In this document: positions 33,781 to 44,345 of the stretch, one piece after another
Layout of the letters: each line of letters opens with the position of its first letter
How positions within the stretch are numbered: position 1 is the first letter of the stretch
Assembly (NCBI GenBank): GCA_964035575.1
Contig: OZ037839.1
Location: 372,001-436,000, forward strand
Length of the DNA: 64,000 nucleotides
Source: Rhynchopus sp. YZ270_cl-10
Lineage: Eukaryota; Euglenozoa; Diplonemea; Diplonemida; Diplonemidae
Reading direction: 5' to 3'
Program-made: the position numbers and the translations under genes
The notes under the pieces: model-generated
Database searches by the model: none
Told to the model about the DNA's origin: nothing
Seen by the model: the letters and a program-made list of their open reading frames with translations, nothing else

Positions 33781-34967
33781 ATTTTATTTTTCCCCCCTTC
33801 TTTACCTATCTCGACTTGATAACGGTAAATACGCAGATTTACGGTTTGAATGTGTTTGCCTGAAGTACAGAAAATGTTGTGGAGCACAAAGGGGAAAAGA
33901 GAGGAGGGAAAACAAGCGGGGAAGTGGATACGCAGAACGCGCGGCTTTTCACGAGGGTCTCGAGCATTTTGTCAAATGCTACGTGTTTACTAATAAGAAA
34001 AATGAAATACCCCCCTTCATATCACACAGAAACTATATTAACGTACACTCTCTGTTGATGCTGAAAAGGGGAGGGGTAAAAAAATAGCGAATGGTAAAAT
34101 TGGGAGGAGGTTCAAAAGTTGGAACGCTTCCTCACCCCCACATCACACTCCTCTCGAATTGTTCAAGATTGAACTGAGAAAGAAGACCCCCAAACCCTCC
34201 CAGACCAAACGGTCGAACACGTTGTTATAATATGCCACAAGTGTCATGTCCCCGAAAACATGTCTGCTTCGTTGACCGCAGCACAGCTGCTTTGTTTTTG
34301 GTGATGTGCTACATAGCGGGCTTCCTTCCAACACAAATGGCACGAGTGAGCCACTACCCGAGTGATCCACCACTTGGTACCACGAACCTCGCCAATTCTG
34401 AGGCTGAAACCACCACCACACCTCGTCGTCATTGTGCGGTTCTCTGCCGTTTGTGTGCTTGCTGGGGGGATTCGTCTCTGCTGCGTTTAGGACGTGCTTC
34501 AACCACAAATTCGCACAGCTTGCACGTCACTACTGCGTCGGACACAGCACTGCTGCAGCCGGTAAGGTAAATACTCTTCAACGAAGTGCAGTTCGCAACA
34601 AAGTACGCCATACCAACTGCCTTAACGCTGCTGAGTGGCGAGAGATCCAGAGTGGTTAACCTGAGCAGCCGTTCAGAAATCTGTGTGAAATCCATGTCAA
34701 GTTGCTGAGCGGCGTCAGATCCAGGGTGGTTAAACCTTTACAGCCGGCGAGAAAGCTGTACTCAATTTCTGTCAAGTTGTTGAGTGGCGAAAGATCCAGG
34801 GTGGTTAGACCTGAGCAGCAGGAGAGAAAGTTATTAGCTAGTTTTGTCAAATGGCTAAGTGCTGCAAGATCCAGCGTGGTTAAAGCTTTTTAAACTTGTT
34901 GACGTGACCCATCCCCACCTTCTCAGATGAACTGAGAGGTGAGAAAGGCGCCACGTGACCACCTTCG

Positions 34968-37900
34968 TTATCGCGGGGCAAACCCGAGACGTCCCTGGGA
35001 CGTGTCGTGGTGCCCTTTCCCGCAACAGGCCTGAGGAGACGCCAGCATCGGCAATCCGTCCTTCTTCCTCTTCCGTCCCGCCTGCACACATGCACCGCAA
35101 GCACCCCTCCCGTGGGCCACACAGTTGTGGTGCTTCTGACAGCACTGCTTCATCGACACGTTCCCCGCACCCGCACACTGTCCGCACATCGAGAAGTTAT
35201 GCACCTCACATGCCTCACGCGCCTCCACACAGTCACCCAAAATAAGCTCATCACAATGGTGCGTCGCACAACACGCCGTGATGGGGATGTTGTTGTGCTC
35301 GCAGTCCCCGCATCGCATCTTGGTGTGTATGTCACAAACCCGCATGGCCCCCACCTTCCTCCTTACGTCCACACGCACAGCCGGTGTCTGCCGCCTGCGT
35401 GCCTCCTGCCGTCGAATCTGCTCTGCCGCAACTGCAGCTATCGCAGCACTCTTACGCACCTCCTCTGCCTGCTTCTGCTCTTCCTTCGCTTCCTTCCAGC
35501 GTTCGCTCTTTGCTGAGCGTTCTTCCGGAGTGGAAGTGTGAGCTACAACCGCGTCGTCACCCCACCTCGCCTTCGTCTTTTCCTTTTGTCGGGAGAGTGC
35601 TCTCCGCGACGTCGCCTTCTCCTGCAACTCCTTCAGGTATCCTTCAACCCCCGCCGCATGCGTCAGCACAGGTCGCACAGAATACCCCGTCATGATCCCC
35701 GCACCCAGTTCCTGTAAGTGGTGCACCTCCCTCTTCTCCACTCCTTTCCATACGTCCCTTCCATGCGCCATAGTTTTCGCCGTCCGCATCATGGCACCAA
35801 AAGATTCGGCCCTCTTCAACACCGTCTCACCCGGTACGTCCAACCCCGAGAAGATCTCAAAGTCCAGCATGAGCTCGAGCTGCGTGATGGGGGGCGTTGT
35901 GCCATCAGGCCAACGCAATGCAGCGAGCCATGCCTTCAGCGCCCAGAAGTGGTCTTCCGTCCAGCGTGGACTCTTCTTCATGTGCTTGCTCCCCCACAGT
36001 ACGTTCTCCAGCGGGTTGTAGCTCTCAAGCACTGCACCCTCCTGAGGATTCCAGCCCCAAGGAAAAAGGGATTGGCCCACCACCGCCTGCTTCTTCTTCT
36101 TCTGCGAAAACCCATGTTCCACGTCGTACTTCTGCCTTGCCAGCGCGATGCTGACCAGCATCAGTTGCACACGACGCACCGTCTGCTCTCTCTCCGCAAC
36201 ACTCAGCTCCTGCAAGAATATCGTCGGCACCAGGCCAAAGTCCAAGAAGCACGGGGGTGCGTCTTTGAGCAAAACCCTGAGTTTTCCGATGTCCTCTCCA
36301 CGAATTTCGTCCCACTGCGGGCACCACCACCAAGCGTGTCTCCGGTCCTCTATCGCCTCACCACAGTATCGGCACAACGAGGACTCCACCTCCTTGTTCC
36401 TCAGCAGCTGCACCCCCACCAACTGAGAGCCCGACAAGGCTCCGCGTATCGCGCCCGCCAGGTATCTGTCTGTCGTGCGGTCCTTCCACACTGCGTTCGT
36501 CGCCTGGCGATCCACACCTCCCTCAATGCCCTGCATCGACGGCCTCGTCGTCACTGTCAGGCGGTACGCGTGTGCACGGATGCCCTCTCTCAGCTCATGC
36601 AGCCATTTGCCCTTGTCCCACAGACGAACGTGCACCCTCAACCCGATGTGTGTGGTCCAGAAGTCGAAGCTGCTCCACCGCCATCCGTATCGCTCCAGGT
36701 CGTCCCACAACAACTCTATCACACCCTTCTTGTGCATTTCAGTTACCCTTGGGTTGGCAACCCCAGGGTTCTCACGCCGGAGACGTGCCAGATCTGAAGC
36801 CCTGTCACGCCGCCTCACCTCCCGCTCCGCTCTTCGGTCATGTGCCAGCCTCCACACTTCTTCTGCTTCTCTTCGCATGCCGTCATCTTCTGTCAGTCGG
36901 AGAAAGGCCGCCATCCTCCTCTGTACAATCTCCGCTGGCGCATCAATCCCGACCGGAGACAACACATGCCACACAATGTTCAGCGTGCGCTGCTTCCTGC
37001 CCTGCCCCCAGACTGCTAGTGCAGCCCCTTGCCTCAACGTCTCGATGGTCTGCTTCGAGAAATCTGTCACTTCACACCCATGCAACGCTGCCATCATTGG
37101 TCCCCTTGCGCCAATAAGTGCCTTCTCAGTGAAGGATAATGGCACACTCGAAACCCTCGTAAACACACGGTGCGCAGTAACCGCACGCTCACGCGCGATG
37201 GGCCCGAAGTTCCCCTTTCCAGCCAAAATGTCTGCTCCAACCGCCCCGAACTGCTTCTTGTCGGGGAAGAACCCGTCGCCAAGTCCAAACTTCGTCTTTG
37301 TTCCCTCCTTCGAGGTAAACCCTACGCACTTCTCTGCCTTGACCTCCATGTCCGCAGCAGTGATAAACTCCTTCGTCACCCTCGCAGCACCATGCACCTC
37401 CGCTTCCGTGTTCGCCACAGCATACACGTCGTCAGCGTACCCCATGGCGATTGCTCCCGTCCTTCTCGTCACTGCAGATCCCCACACTGCCATCAGCGCG
37501 TTCAACAGCACGACAGAAAGTGGGCAACCTTGCAGGATACCATTTGTCGTACGGAAAGCGCCTCCCACACCTACGTCTCCCAACTTGAAACGGCGTTCCA
37601 TGGCAGTGTACGCCGCCCTCAGTGGTCCAAGAATACGCCAGTGCGCGCCCCACTCCTCCGCCAGCGATAGCACAATCTCATGAGGCACACGATCGAAACA
37701 TTTGGCGTAGTCAATCGTGAAGCCCCATACCTGGTCTGTGTCGTCACCCGACAGCACCGCCTTCTCCAGCTTGAGCGACAAGTGCCAGTACAGGTGTGCA
37801 GTGCTGTGTCCTGCTCTGAAGCCGTGCTGTTGCTCACCAATCCAGCTTTCCTGCCACTTTATCAGTCTTCGCAACCTCGCTGCCGCCCACAGTCTGTAGA

Positions 37901-39761
37901 TACACGAAGTGATCGTGATAGGTCGCTGCTTCAGCGGGGTGTCGTCTTCCCCTTTGGGGATGAGCGCAATGAGTGCTCTCATCAAAGAAGGCGGCCACTC
38001 CCCCGTACACTCAATCGCATCAAACACATCTGCCAACCTGTCGAGCAGCACCAGAGGAAGCGCCTTCAGCTCTGCCATGCGCCAACCCTCCACCCCAGCA
38101 GAAGTTTGCGTCTTCATCCTCCCCAGAGTTTGCTGCAACTCCTTCCCCGTCAGCCTGTCCATCTGCATCGCTTGCCCCTTGCCTGCGATGTCTTCTGTAA
38201 ACTTCTCCCTGAACGCACCCCAGTCGGGTTCTGGCTTTTCCGCATATCGGCGAAGAATCGGCATCCACGCCTCATGCAGGAGGGTGTCCATCTCCTCAGC
38301 GTTGGCGGTGAACTTCCCATCCTCGTTCTTCAGGGCAGTCATCTTCCTGTACTGTTCGTCCTTGCAGTATTTGAAGATCGCCTTGGGAGCATTGTGCCAT
38401 GCATCCCGTAGGCGCTGCCGCCAGTCCTCCAGTCGCTTCCGCTTCACTCGGTCCGCAAGCGTTGACACCTTCACTCGCACGGCTCTGCACAGATCCACCA
38501 AAGCCTCCTCGCTAGGCATATCCTGTTGCAGTGAGTCGTCGTCCAGCAGAACACGCAGTTCCTTCCGCGCCTTGCTCCAACAATTGCACACGTCATGTGG
38601 CGGCACACCACCGTTGCTCCTCACGTACCACAGCCGACATTCTTCCAGCCTGCCCACGTTCTTCGTCAGCCTTCTCTGGCTCACTGTCAGAGCGTCCCCT
38701 TCCTTGCTCTGCTTCGCAGTCCGGTGCTTCGGCTTCGGGTCAAACGTTTTGCCTCTTCCGCAATACGCCTTCGTCGGGCCCTCAATCTCGCCTTCGCACG
38801 CCTGCAGCAAGAAGTCCTCTGCCCACTTGTTCCACTGTATCCACCTATCCTGAGGGTGTTGAAGCGCCCCCCACTGCAGCTCCTTGCTCGCAAACGCCTT
38901 TTGTGCATTCTTCACGCCTTGTCCACACTTGTCCAAAGGGAACTGCTTCGGCAGAGTGTACGCGAGCACGATCTGCCTGTACGCACCTACATCCAGCGCT
39001 ATCTCTACCGGTCTGTGCTGCGGGAGCCCAGAGTCGTGGACAACCTTCACAGACGACAGCCCTGTGCACGCAGCTCGGTTCAGCAGAACGTAATCGAGCC
39101 TCTTGCGGATCTCCTTGCCGTCTTTCACCGAGAAGTAGGTGTTGTCCGGGGTCGTCCCAAGCACCCTTGCGTGCTCTTCGGCAGTGTCCTTCCACCATCC
39201 TGTGTCCAGTGTAGCAGCCAGCACACCTGATTTCCCTGGACCTGCGTTGAAATCCCCACCAATCACCCCAGGAATATCACCAAGCTCTGCAGCAGCCTCC
39301 ATCACCTCGCCAAGTATTTTCTCCCTAGCCTCCGGGTCCGCCGACGGCGCGTAGACGGAGGTCACGTCGATCCACTCGTTGCCTTTGCCGTACGCCACCT
39401 TCGCCTTCACCCATCGCGTTGAGTCCCAGAGGTTCTTTTCCAAGGTTGAGGAGGGCGGGCTCGTGAGCACAGGTATTCCCTCTTTCACCAGAATCGCAAC
39501 ACCACCAGATTTCGCTTCTTCGGCCGACCTCCATTCCGGCAACTCCTTACCCCACACCACCTGCCAACCCTGCTCGCGGTACTCGATGGAGAGGCGCTTC
39601 TGCGTCGTCACGGTGCACTTTGTCTCTTGCACCAGAACAACGTGAGCATCCTCCGCAACCTTCAGCAGAGAGCTCCCGCCTGTCTGCAGCGCCGTCACAT
39701 TGCTGCACACTATCTTTAGTGGGGCAAGGCCCACGGTCGTGATTAATACGACCTTTCTCGG
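34968..39761 (-). CDS. LINE ORF2: endonuclease, reverse transcriptase, Cys/His-rich tail
   Basis: About 1590 codons. Residues 1-235: AP-type endonuclease with QETKC, GGVAILVKEG, SVYAPS, GGDFNAGPG, KRLDYVLLNR and LPQHRPVEI. Central part: reverse transcriptase with ALIPKGED, QRPITI, QQHGFRAGHST, FTIDYAKCFDRVPHE, GILQGCPLSVVLLNAL and the catalytic GYADDVYA. The last ~130 residues repeat a C..H....CG.C......CC..HH pattern three times, probably zinc-binding and nucleic-acid-binding. The frame opens at 39761, overlaps the end of ORF1 by 19 nt in the -1 frame and has no ATG before the endonuclease; the first possible non-ATG starts are ACG/GTG at 39740-39732. It must be reached by frameshifting, reinitiation or a non-AUG start. 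Confidence 0.9.
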   Translation of the reverse strand, partial: PRKVVLITTVGLAPLKIVCSNVTALQTGGSSLLKVAEDAHVVLVQETKCTVTTQKRLSIEYREQGWQVVWGKELPEWRSAEEAKSGGVAILVKEGIPVLTSPPSSTLEKNLWDSTRWVKAKVAYGKGNEWIDVTSVYAPSADPEAREKILGEVMEAAAELGDIPGVIGGDFNAGPGKSGVLAATLDTGWWKDTAEEHARVLGTTPDNTYFSVKDGKEIRKRLDYVLLNRAACTGLSSVKVVHDSGLPQHRPVEIALDVGAYRQIVLAYTLPKQFPLDKCGQGVKNAQKAFASKELQWGALQHPQDRWIQWNKWAEDFLLQACEGEIEGPTKAYCGRGKTFDPKPKHRTAKQSKEGDALTVSQRRLTKNVGRLEECRLWYVRSNGGVPPHDVCNCWSKARKELRVLLDDDSLQQDMPSEEALVDLCRAVRVKVSTLADRVKRKRLEDWRQRLRDAWHNAPKAIFKYCKDEQYRKMTALKNEDGKFTANAEEMDTLLHEAWMPILRRYAEKPEPDWGAFREKFTEDIAGKGQAMQMDRLTGKELQQTLGRMKTQTSAGVEGWRMAELKALPLVLLDRLADVFDAIECTGEWPPSLMRALIALIPKGEDDTPLKQRPITITSCIYRLWAAARLRRLIKWQESWIGEQQHGFRAGHSTAHLYWHLSLKLEKAVLSGDDTDQVWGFTIDYAKCFDRVPHEIVLSLAEEWGAHWRILGPLRAAYTAMERRFKLGDVGVGGAFRTTNGILQGCPLSVVLLNALMAVWGSAVTRRTGAIAMGYADDVYAVANTEAEVHGAARVTKEFITAADMEVKAEKCVGFTSKEGTKTKFGLGDGFFPDKKQFGAVGADILAGKGNFGPIARERAVTAHRVFTRVSSVPLSFTEKALIGARGPMMAALHGCEVTDFSKQTIETLRQGAALAVWGQGRKQRTLNIVWHVLSPVGIDAPAEIVQRRMAAFLRLTEDDGMRREAEEVWRLAHDRRAEREVRRRDRASDLARLRRENPGVANPRVTEMHKKGVIELLWDDLERYGWRWSSFDFWTTHIGLRVHVRLWDKGKWLHELREGIRAHAYRLTVTTRPSMQGIEGGVDRQATNAVWKDRTTDRYLAGAIRGALSGSQLVGVQLLRNKEVESSLCRYCGEAIEDRRHAWWWCPQWDEIRGEDIGKLRVLLKDAPPCFLDFGLVPTIFLQELSVAEREQTVRRVQLMLVSIALARQKYDVEHGFSQKKKKQAVVGQSLFPWGWNPQEGAVLESYNPLENVLWGSKHMKKSPRWTEDHFWALKAWLAALRWPDGTTPPITQLELMLDFEIFSGLDVPGETVLKRAESFGAMMRTAKTMAHGRDVWKGVEKREVHHLQELGAGIMTGYSVRPVLTHAAGVEGYLKELQEKATSRRALSRQKEKTKARWGDDAVVAHTSTPEERSAKSERWKEAKEEQKQAEEVRKSAAIAAVAAEQIRRQEARRRQTPAVRVDVRRKVGAMRVCDIHTKMRCGDCEHNNIPITACCATHHCDELILGDCVEAREACEVHNFSMCGQCAGAGNVSMKQCCQKHHNCVAHGRGACGACVQAGRKRKKDGLPMLASPQACCGKGHHDTSQGRLGFAPR

Positions 39762-42607
39762 TTATTGTCCGTGTCGCGGGGGCGGCTGTTCTCGTCCGTC
39801 GTCGTATCTTTCTTCTTCTCCTCACCGCCACGATCTTGAGCATCCCTGGCCTTGTCCTTGGCCTCGCGAGCTGCCTTCTTCAGCGCCTCGTTCTCCTCCG
39901 TGAGCCGCTTGCTCTCCGCTGCCAGCTGCACGTTCTGGTCCTTGCACTGCTGCACCGTCTCCTTCATCTCAGCACATTCTGCTCTGAGCTGTTCCATGTC
40001 GAGAGGCTGCGGCGGTTGCGCGACTGGTGCCGACTGCTGCGGCTGTCCCATCATCCGCTTCTGTGCCTCCAACATCTCCTTCTGCTGCTCCATGACGCCC
40101 TTCATCATCTCCCGCAATTCCTTCATCTCCTTCTTCATCATCTCTATCTCGTCCTGCGCTGCTGATGAAGCTGCGGGAGGTGCCGGAGCCGCCGGTGCCC
40201 CTGTTGCAGGGTGGGGTCGAGCTGCAGGTGGTGCGTATCCCCTCGCCTTAGCCGCCCACGTGCCAGCGCCGCTCTCTGCTGCTCCTTGCCTCGGTACTGG
40301 GAACTGCGCCAGAGGGAAACCCCACGGATTCGCACCCACCTTCTGCACACGACGCCCTTCCTTCACCGCACACACCGTCAACACCAATCCACCCACCTCC
40401 AGCACCCCTTCTGTGCTCGGGCACGGCACATCCGACGTAACCGTCCACTTGTGCCCTCGCGACAGCACCTTCACCGTCCAGCTCGCCTCCCTCACCAGCC
40501 CCTCACACAACAGCTGGACCGACGTGTTCGCCGGAATTCCCCCAATCTCGTACCTGTGTCCCTGCACGACGACGTCCTCCTGCACAAGAAGCCTCTTCGC
40601 AGCCTCCAAGTCCCCCTTCATCACCCGCACCGCGTAGCCCCCTTCCCCTACGGCGAGTCCGCGCACGCTATCCTCCATGTTCTCCTCAACAAGGTCCAGC
40701 CGTGCCAGAGCAGACTCCAGCGGTTCCGCCTTCCACAACAACCCACAGTCCCCGTACTCCTTTGCCTGGAAGAGGTGCCGCACAAATACCCCTTCCCGTC
40801 CGCTTCTCCTCAGCATGGCGCACACCATGTCCTCCGTCACGTCCACAGACATCTCCATCCATCCTCCTCTCTCCAAGCCGCGTCCACACCGCACCCCCTG
40901 CAACCCGTACCACCGACGCATGCGTTGCTCTCCCTTTGTGCGCCCCTCCCCCTGGAGCAACATCGTTCTGCCCATCAGCGTAATCAGCTTGCTCGAGAAC
41001 GTGCTCTCCACCGGCTTCACCACGTCGTCCAAGTTAGTTGTCATGGACGACAGCCACACTTCTTCCACCTTTGCTCCCCGCTCCGTCTTCACCGCCACCT
41101 TCGCCTTCTTCGTGCGCGCTGCACCCGTACACTTCGAACGGGACACAATCACCATCTGCGGAAGTTGGTGCAGCAACTGTAACCCCTGCAGAAGTTCGCT
41201 CGCCTTCCACGCAACTGCCGCCACCTGCGTCACCCCTTCCACATTGCTGGGCACTGCATCCCACACCGGTATTTTCCATCCCTGGGGCGCCAGGTTCAGT
41301 GCATCCTCCGCTGCGCTCTGGGTCACCGCCGTCGCCTTCTTCTTCCCCTTCACAGCTGTAGCCGGTACGTGCAGTTGCGGTTGTCCCACTGCGCACAGAA
41401 GTTCCTCCCCCACCTTCAACCCTGCCGATTCCACAGCACCGTAGTGTACCCCCTCGAACCCCAGGACTACGTCAGACTCCGTGAAGGTGAGGTTAGCCTT
41501 CTCCGGAGTTCCTTCTGCCAGCTGCCCGTCGGACTGCCCGTCGATCAGCGTAGCCCGTAGCGCGTTCTCCGGTCCAACGTCAAGCACAACAATGCGGACC
41601 TTCATCACCTTGGCGATCGCATGGAGACACAAATGGTCCCCCCATGTCCCCAGCTGCGCCATGCCTGCCAGGTATGCATCAATGCACCCCTCGTCCACAA
41701 ATGGGCTGTAGTGTGCCTTCTGCTCCTTCATCACCTCAACTGCGAGCCTGCGGAAGCCTGCGTGACCATTCGGGGACCGCTCCACAGACCACGCCACCGA
41801 CCGGAACAGACAGTCCCCCTTGCCCCCACATTCCTCCCATCGCAACCCCCATCTTTCCAGGTGTCCCTTGACACCTGGCTGCACGGCAGCTGCCAGCGTC
41901 TCCGTCCTGCATCCCCTTGCGGCGTACACCCCTCCTGCAACCAGCTGGGCGTTGCTCTCTGCCTCCTTCATCCCCTTCCCCGCCTTCGCGCAGTGCTGCA
42001 GCGATACCCTTATCCCCCTCTTCTTCAACTCGCCCAGCAGCGCCTTCACCTTCTCCAGCCTCTGCTTCAGCAACGACGAGTCGCAGGCGTGCCCCTCAGC
42101 CACCTGCCTCCAGACCACCAAGTGCGTGACCCACACGCGCGCGTGGGTGCCCTTCGGGTACGACCCGTCGGCCACCCCTTGAAGCCCGAGCAGGATGCCC
42201 TCGTACGCGGCTTCTGCCTTGGTGATGTTTGCCAGGCGGCGGGTTACTTCCCAGTGCGTTCCTGGTTCCTCCTCCGTCGCATCACGCGCCAGCGCACACA
42301 GCCCCGTCGTGTCCCGCACCTTCTCGCCCGTCACTACTCCGATGAAGACATCGGGATCCTTCCTCTCCTCCCCTGCACTGCGCTTCATGCCGCCTGCCCC
42401 CGGGTAGGCGGGCTGCCGTAGCCCCTCAGTCCAGTGCGCCTGCTCCGCCGCCGCCGTCACCTCGTCACTGCAATAGCAGTTCCACGACCTGCAGCACACA
42501 GGCGCCGGCGGGTGTGGCGTCCACTTGGCCGATCCGTGTGACGGATCGTTGCCCGGGATACTCCGCGTGGAGGCTGGACGTGACTTCGACACCATGTACG
42601 AAAACAT
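39743..42607 (-). CDS. LINE ORF1: RNase H-like, OTU-like and coiled-coil regions
   Basis: 954 residues. About 85-225 follows the RNase H pattern of plant-type LINEs and viruses-free RNase H1: TKAEAAYEGILLGLQ matches the glutamate helix, ARVWVTHLVVWRQVAEGH the strand that usually has DS.LV (Thr here for Asp), and MKEAESNAQLV the usual N..AD.LA (Glu for Asp). So the fold is likely kept but catalysis doubtful. About 255-392 looks like an OTU cysteine protease: GGKGDCLFRSVAW around Cys266 (the usual DGNC is KGDC), WGDHLCLHAIAKVMKVRIVV, and FEGVHYGAVES with His388. Residues ~795-930 form a Met/Lys/Glu-rich coiled coil, then a charged tail. Coiled coils are usual in LINE ORF1 and serve RNA binding and trimerisation. 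ATG at 42605-42607; a second in-frame ATG lies five codons in. Confidence 0.75.
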   Translation of the reverse strand: MFSYMVSKSRPASTRSIPGNDPSHGSAKWTPHPPAPVCCRSWNCYCSDEVTAAAEQAHWTEGLRQPAYPGAGGMKRSAGEERKDPDVFIGVVTGEKVRDTTGLCALARDATEEEPGTHWEVTRRLANITKAEAAYEGILLGLQGVADGSYPKGTHARVWVTHLVVWRQVAEGHACDSSLLKQRLEKVKALLGELKKRGIRVSLQHCAKAGKGMKEAESNAQLVAGGVYAARGCRTETLAAAVQPGVKGHLERWGLRWEECGGKGDCLFRSVAWSVERSPNGHAGFRRLAVEVMKEQKAHYSPFVDEGCIDAYLAGMAQLGTWGDHLCLHAIAKVMKVRIVVLDVGPENALRATLIDGQSDGQLAEGTPEKANLTFTESDVVLGFEGVHYGAVESAGLKVGEELLCAVGQPQLHVPATAVKGKKKATAVTQSAAEDALNLAPQGWKIPVWDAVPSNVEGVTQVAAVAWKASELLQGLQLLHQLPQMVIVSRSKCTGAARTKKAKVAVKTERGAKVEEVWLSSMTTNLDDVVKPVESTFSSKLITLMGRTMLLQGEGRTKGEQRMRRWYGLQGVRCGRGLERGGWMEMSVDVTEDMVCAMLRRSGREGVFVRHLFQAKEYGDCGLLWKAEPLESALARLDLVEENMEDSVRGLAVGEGGYAVRVMKGDLEAAKRLLVQEDVVVQGHRYEIGGIPANTSVQLLCEGLVREASWTVKVLSRGHKWTVTSDVPCPSTEGVLEVGGLVLTVCAVKEGRRVQKVGANPWGFPLAQFPVPRQGAAESGAGTWAAKARGYAPPAARPHPATGAPAAPAPPAASSAAQDEIEMMKKEMKELREMMKGVMEQQKEMLEAQKRMMGQPQQSAPVAQPPQPLDMEQLRAECAEMKETVQQCKDQNVQLAAESKRLTEENEALKKAAREAKDKARDAQDRGGEEKKKDTTTDENSRPRDTDNNRERSY

Positions 42608-44345
42608 TGTTTATATTCTTTCTTTTTGTGTACGTTGTGTGTATCCCTCCAGCGTGGTTAAAGCTAAGCAGCCGGAGAGAAATTCGCCGCCAATTTCTGT
42701 CAGGTTGGTGAGTGGCGACAAATCTAGGGTGGTTAAAACTCTACAGCCGGAGAGAAAGTTGTAACCAATGACCCTCACATTGATCAACCCAGAGAGGTTG
42801 ATGCTTGTCAACGAGGTGCAATCGTACAGAAAGTACGAGCCAATGTGTGTCACAATGGACACAGCACTGAGATCAAGTCTCGTTAACGAAGTGCCTCCTA
42901 GGAAGTCATCCGGAATGACAGTCGCAACCTCCGCCTGCAGAAGCAAACACGCCACCTCAGGATCATCTACCTTCTCCAACCGCTCTTCCGTGATGTCCGT
43001 CACACCCAACGCATGAAGTGCTGCTATGGCTTCGTACTTCTGCGTTTTTGTGAGGATGATCGTGTCACCAGCACTCAGCTGCGTCATGTCGTATCCTTCG
43101 CCCATCGCTTCATCTCCGAAACTCATGCAAAAGCCGTCTTCAGGCAACCCCACTGCAGACGCAACCTTCCGACGCATCACCGCAGGTGTGTCATCCTCAC
43201 CCAGCTCGACCGTCTCCTTCACTCCGTTCCACCCTTCGATAGTCAAATCCATTTTGTTTGCTTTTGTGTTTTCCCGATATTTTCCCCCCCCTTTGTTGTT
43301 GCACTACAGTAATGTTGATGTGGTGAAGGTGTGGGGAAACAACACAGCACATCTGCTCTCTTTTTCTACGGTGATCCAACATCAGAGTAAAGCCCTCCTT
43401 ACTGTCTTAGGGTTAAAGGCACAGAAATGCTTCGAATGAAGAACAAGAAAGCATCAAATCTTAAAAAGTGCTGATCACGCTAACGACACGTCCATAACAC
43501 TCTCCAGGGAGGGGGGGGTGACTAAGGCACGCATGTGGTGAAACGCACACACCTCGACCTGTCAGGGAAATGTGGCTCTACTCCAACCCGCCCCGGATTA
43601 GAAAAATGGAAAAAAGGATGGGAGTAGGGTACGGTGTTCAATTTCCTTTTAGCATTGCATGTAATCATAAATTGCTCGAGAGACTCGTTACTCTTTGCTT
43701 GTTGCTCAAAAGGTTAAAAACGGGAAGAGGAAAAATTAAGGTTGTTCGTTGTTCGCTTCCATTTTATTTTTCCCCCCTTCTTTACCTATCTCGACTTGAT
43801 AACGGTAAATACGCAGATTTACGGTTTGAATGTGTTTGCCTGAAGTACAGAAAATGTTGTGGAGCACAAAGGGGAAAAGAGAGGAGGGAAAACAAGCGGG
43901 GAAGTGGATACGCAGAACGCGCGCCTTTTCACGAGGGTCTCGAGCATTTTGTCAAATGCTACGTGTTTACTAATAAGAAAAATGAAATACCCCCCCCTTC
44001 TTATCACACAGAAACTATATTAACGTACACTTTCTGTTGATGCTGAAAAGGGGAGGGGTAAAAAAATAGCGAATGGTAAATTTGGGAGGAGGTTCAAAAG
44101 TTGGAACGCTTCCTCACCCCCATATCACACTCCTCTCGAAAGAGTTCAAGATTGAACTGAGAAAGAAGACCCCCAAACCCTCCCAGACCAAACGGTCGAA
44201 CATGTTGTTATAATATGCCACAAGTGTCACGTCCCCGAAAACATGTCGGCTTCGTTGACCGCAGCACAGCTGCTTTGCTTTTGGTGCTGTGCTACATAGC
44301 AGGCTTCCTCAAACACAAATGGCACGAGTGAGCCACCAGCACACG

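Larger units (their letters stand above)
34888..42647 (-). mobile_element. Complete-looking LINE, 7.76 kb
   Basis: Flanked by an 18-bp target duplication TCCAGCGTGGTTAAAGCT (34870-34887 and 42648-42665). Orientation minus: 5' UTR of about 40 nt, ORF1, ORF2, 3' UTR of about 80 nt with a short hairpin (CACCTTCTCAG / CTGAGAGGTG) and a four-A end instead of a long poly(A). Both ORFs are open throughout, so insertion is recent and the copy may be active. Family placement needs a tree; the order endonuclease then reverse transcriptase shows it belongs to the APE-type LINEs. Confidence 0.9.
34429..43252 (-). pseudogene. Ubiquitin-like plus LRR gene, array copy 2, split by a LINE
   Basis: The 5' half (42648-43252) has the ubiquitin-like start, linker and three LRR units; the 3' half (34429-34887) has four more and the usual basic tail. 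Between them lies the LINE, inserted in codons for ALTTLD of the fourth repeat. In addition a one-base loss near 34660-34690 shifts the frame between NGC and the next repeat, so the gene was or is broken independently of the LINE. Sequence is otherwise very close to copy 3. Confidence 0.85.

Noticed and set aside
33850-33870. TTTCTGTACTT on the minus strand, as in kinetoplastid leaders, also near 1690 and 43845
   Set aside because: Part of a longer dispersed repeat; the rest does not fit a leader gene.
35718-36797. Long plus-strand open frames across the LINE
   Set aside because: Antisense shadows of ORF1 and ORF2, which have clear domain motifs.
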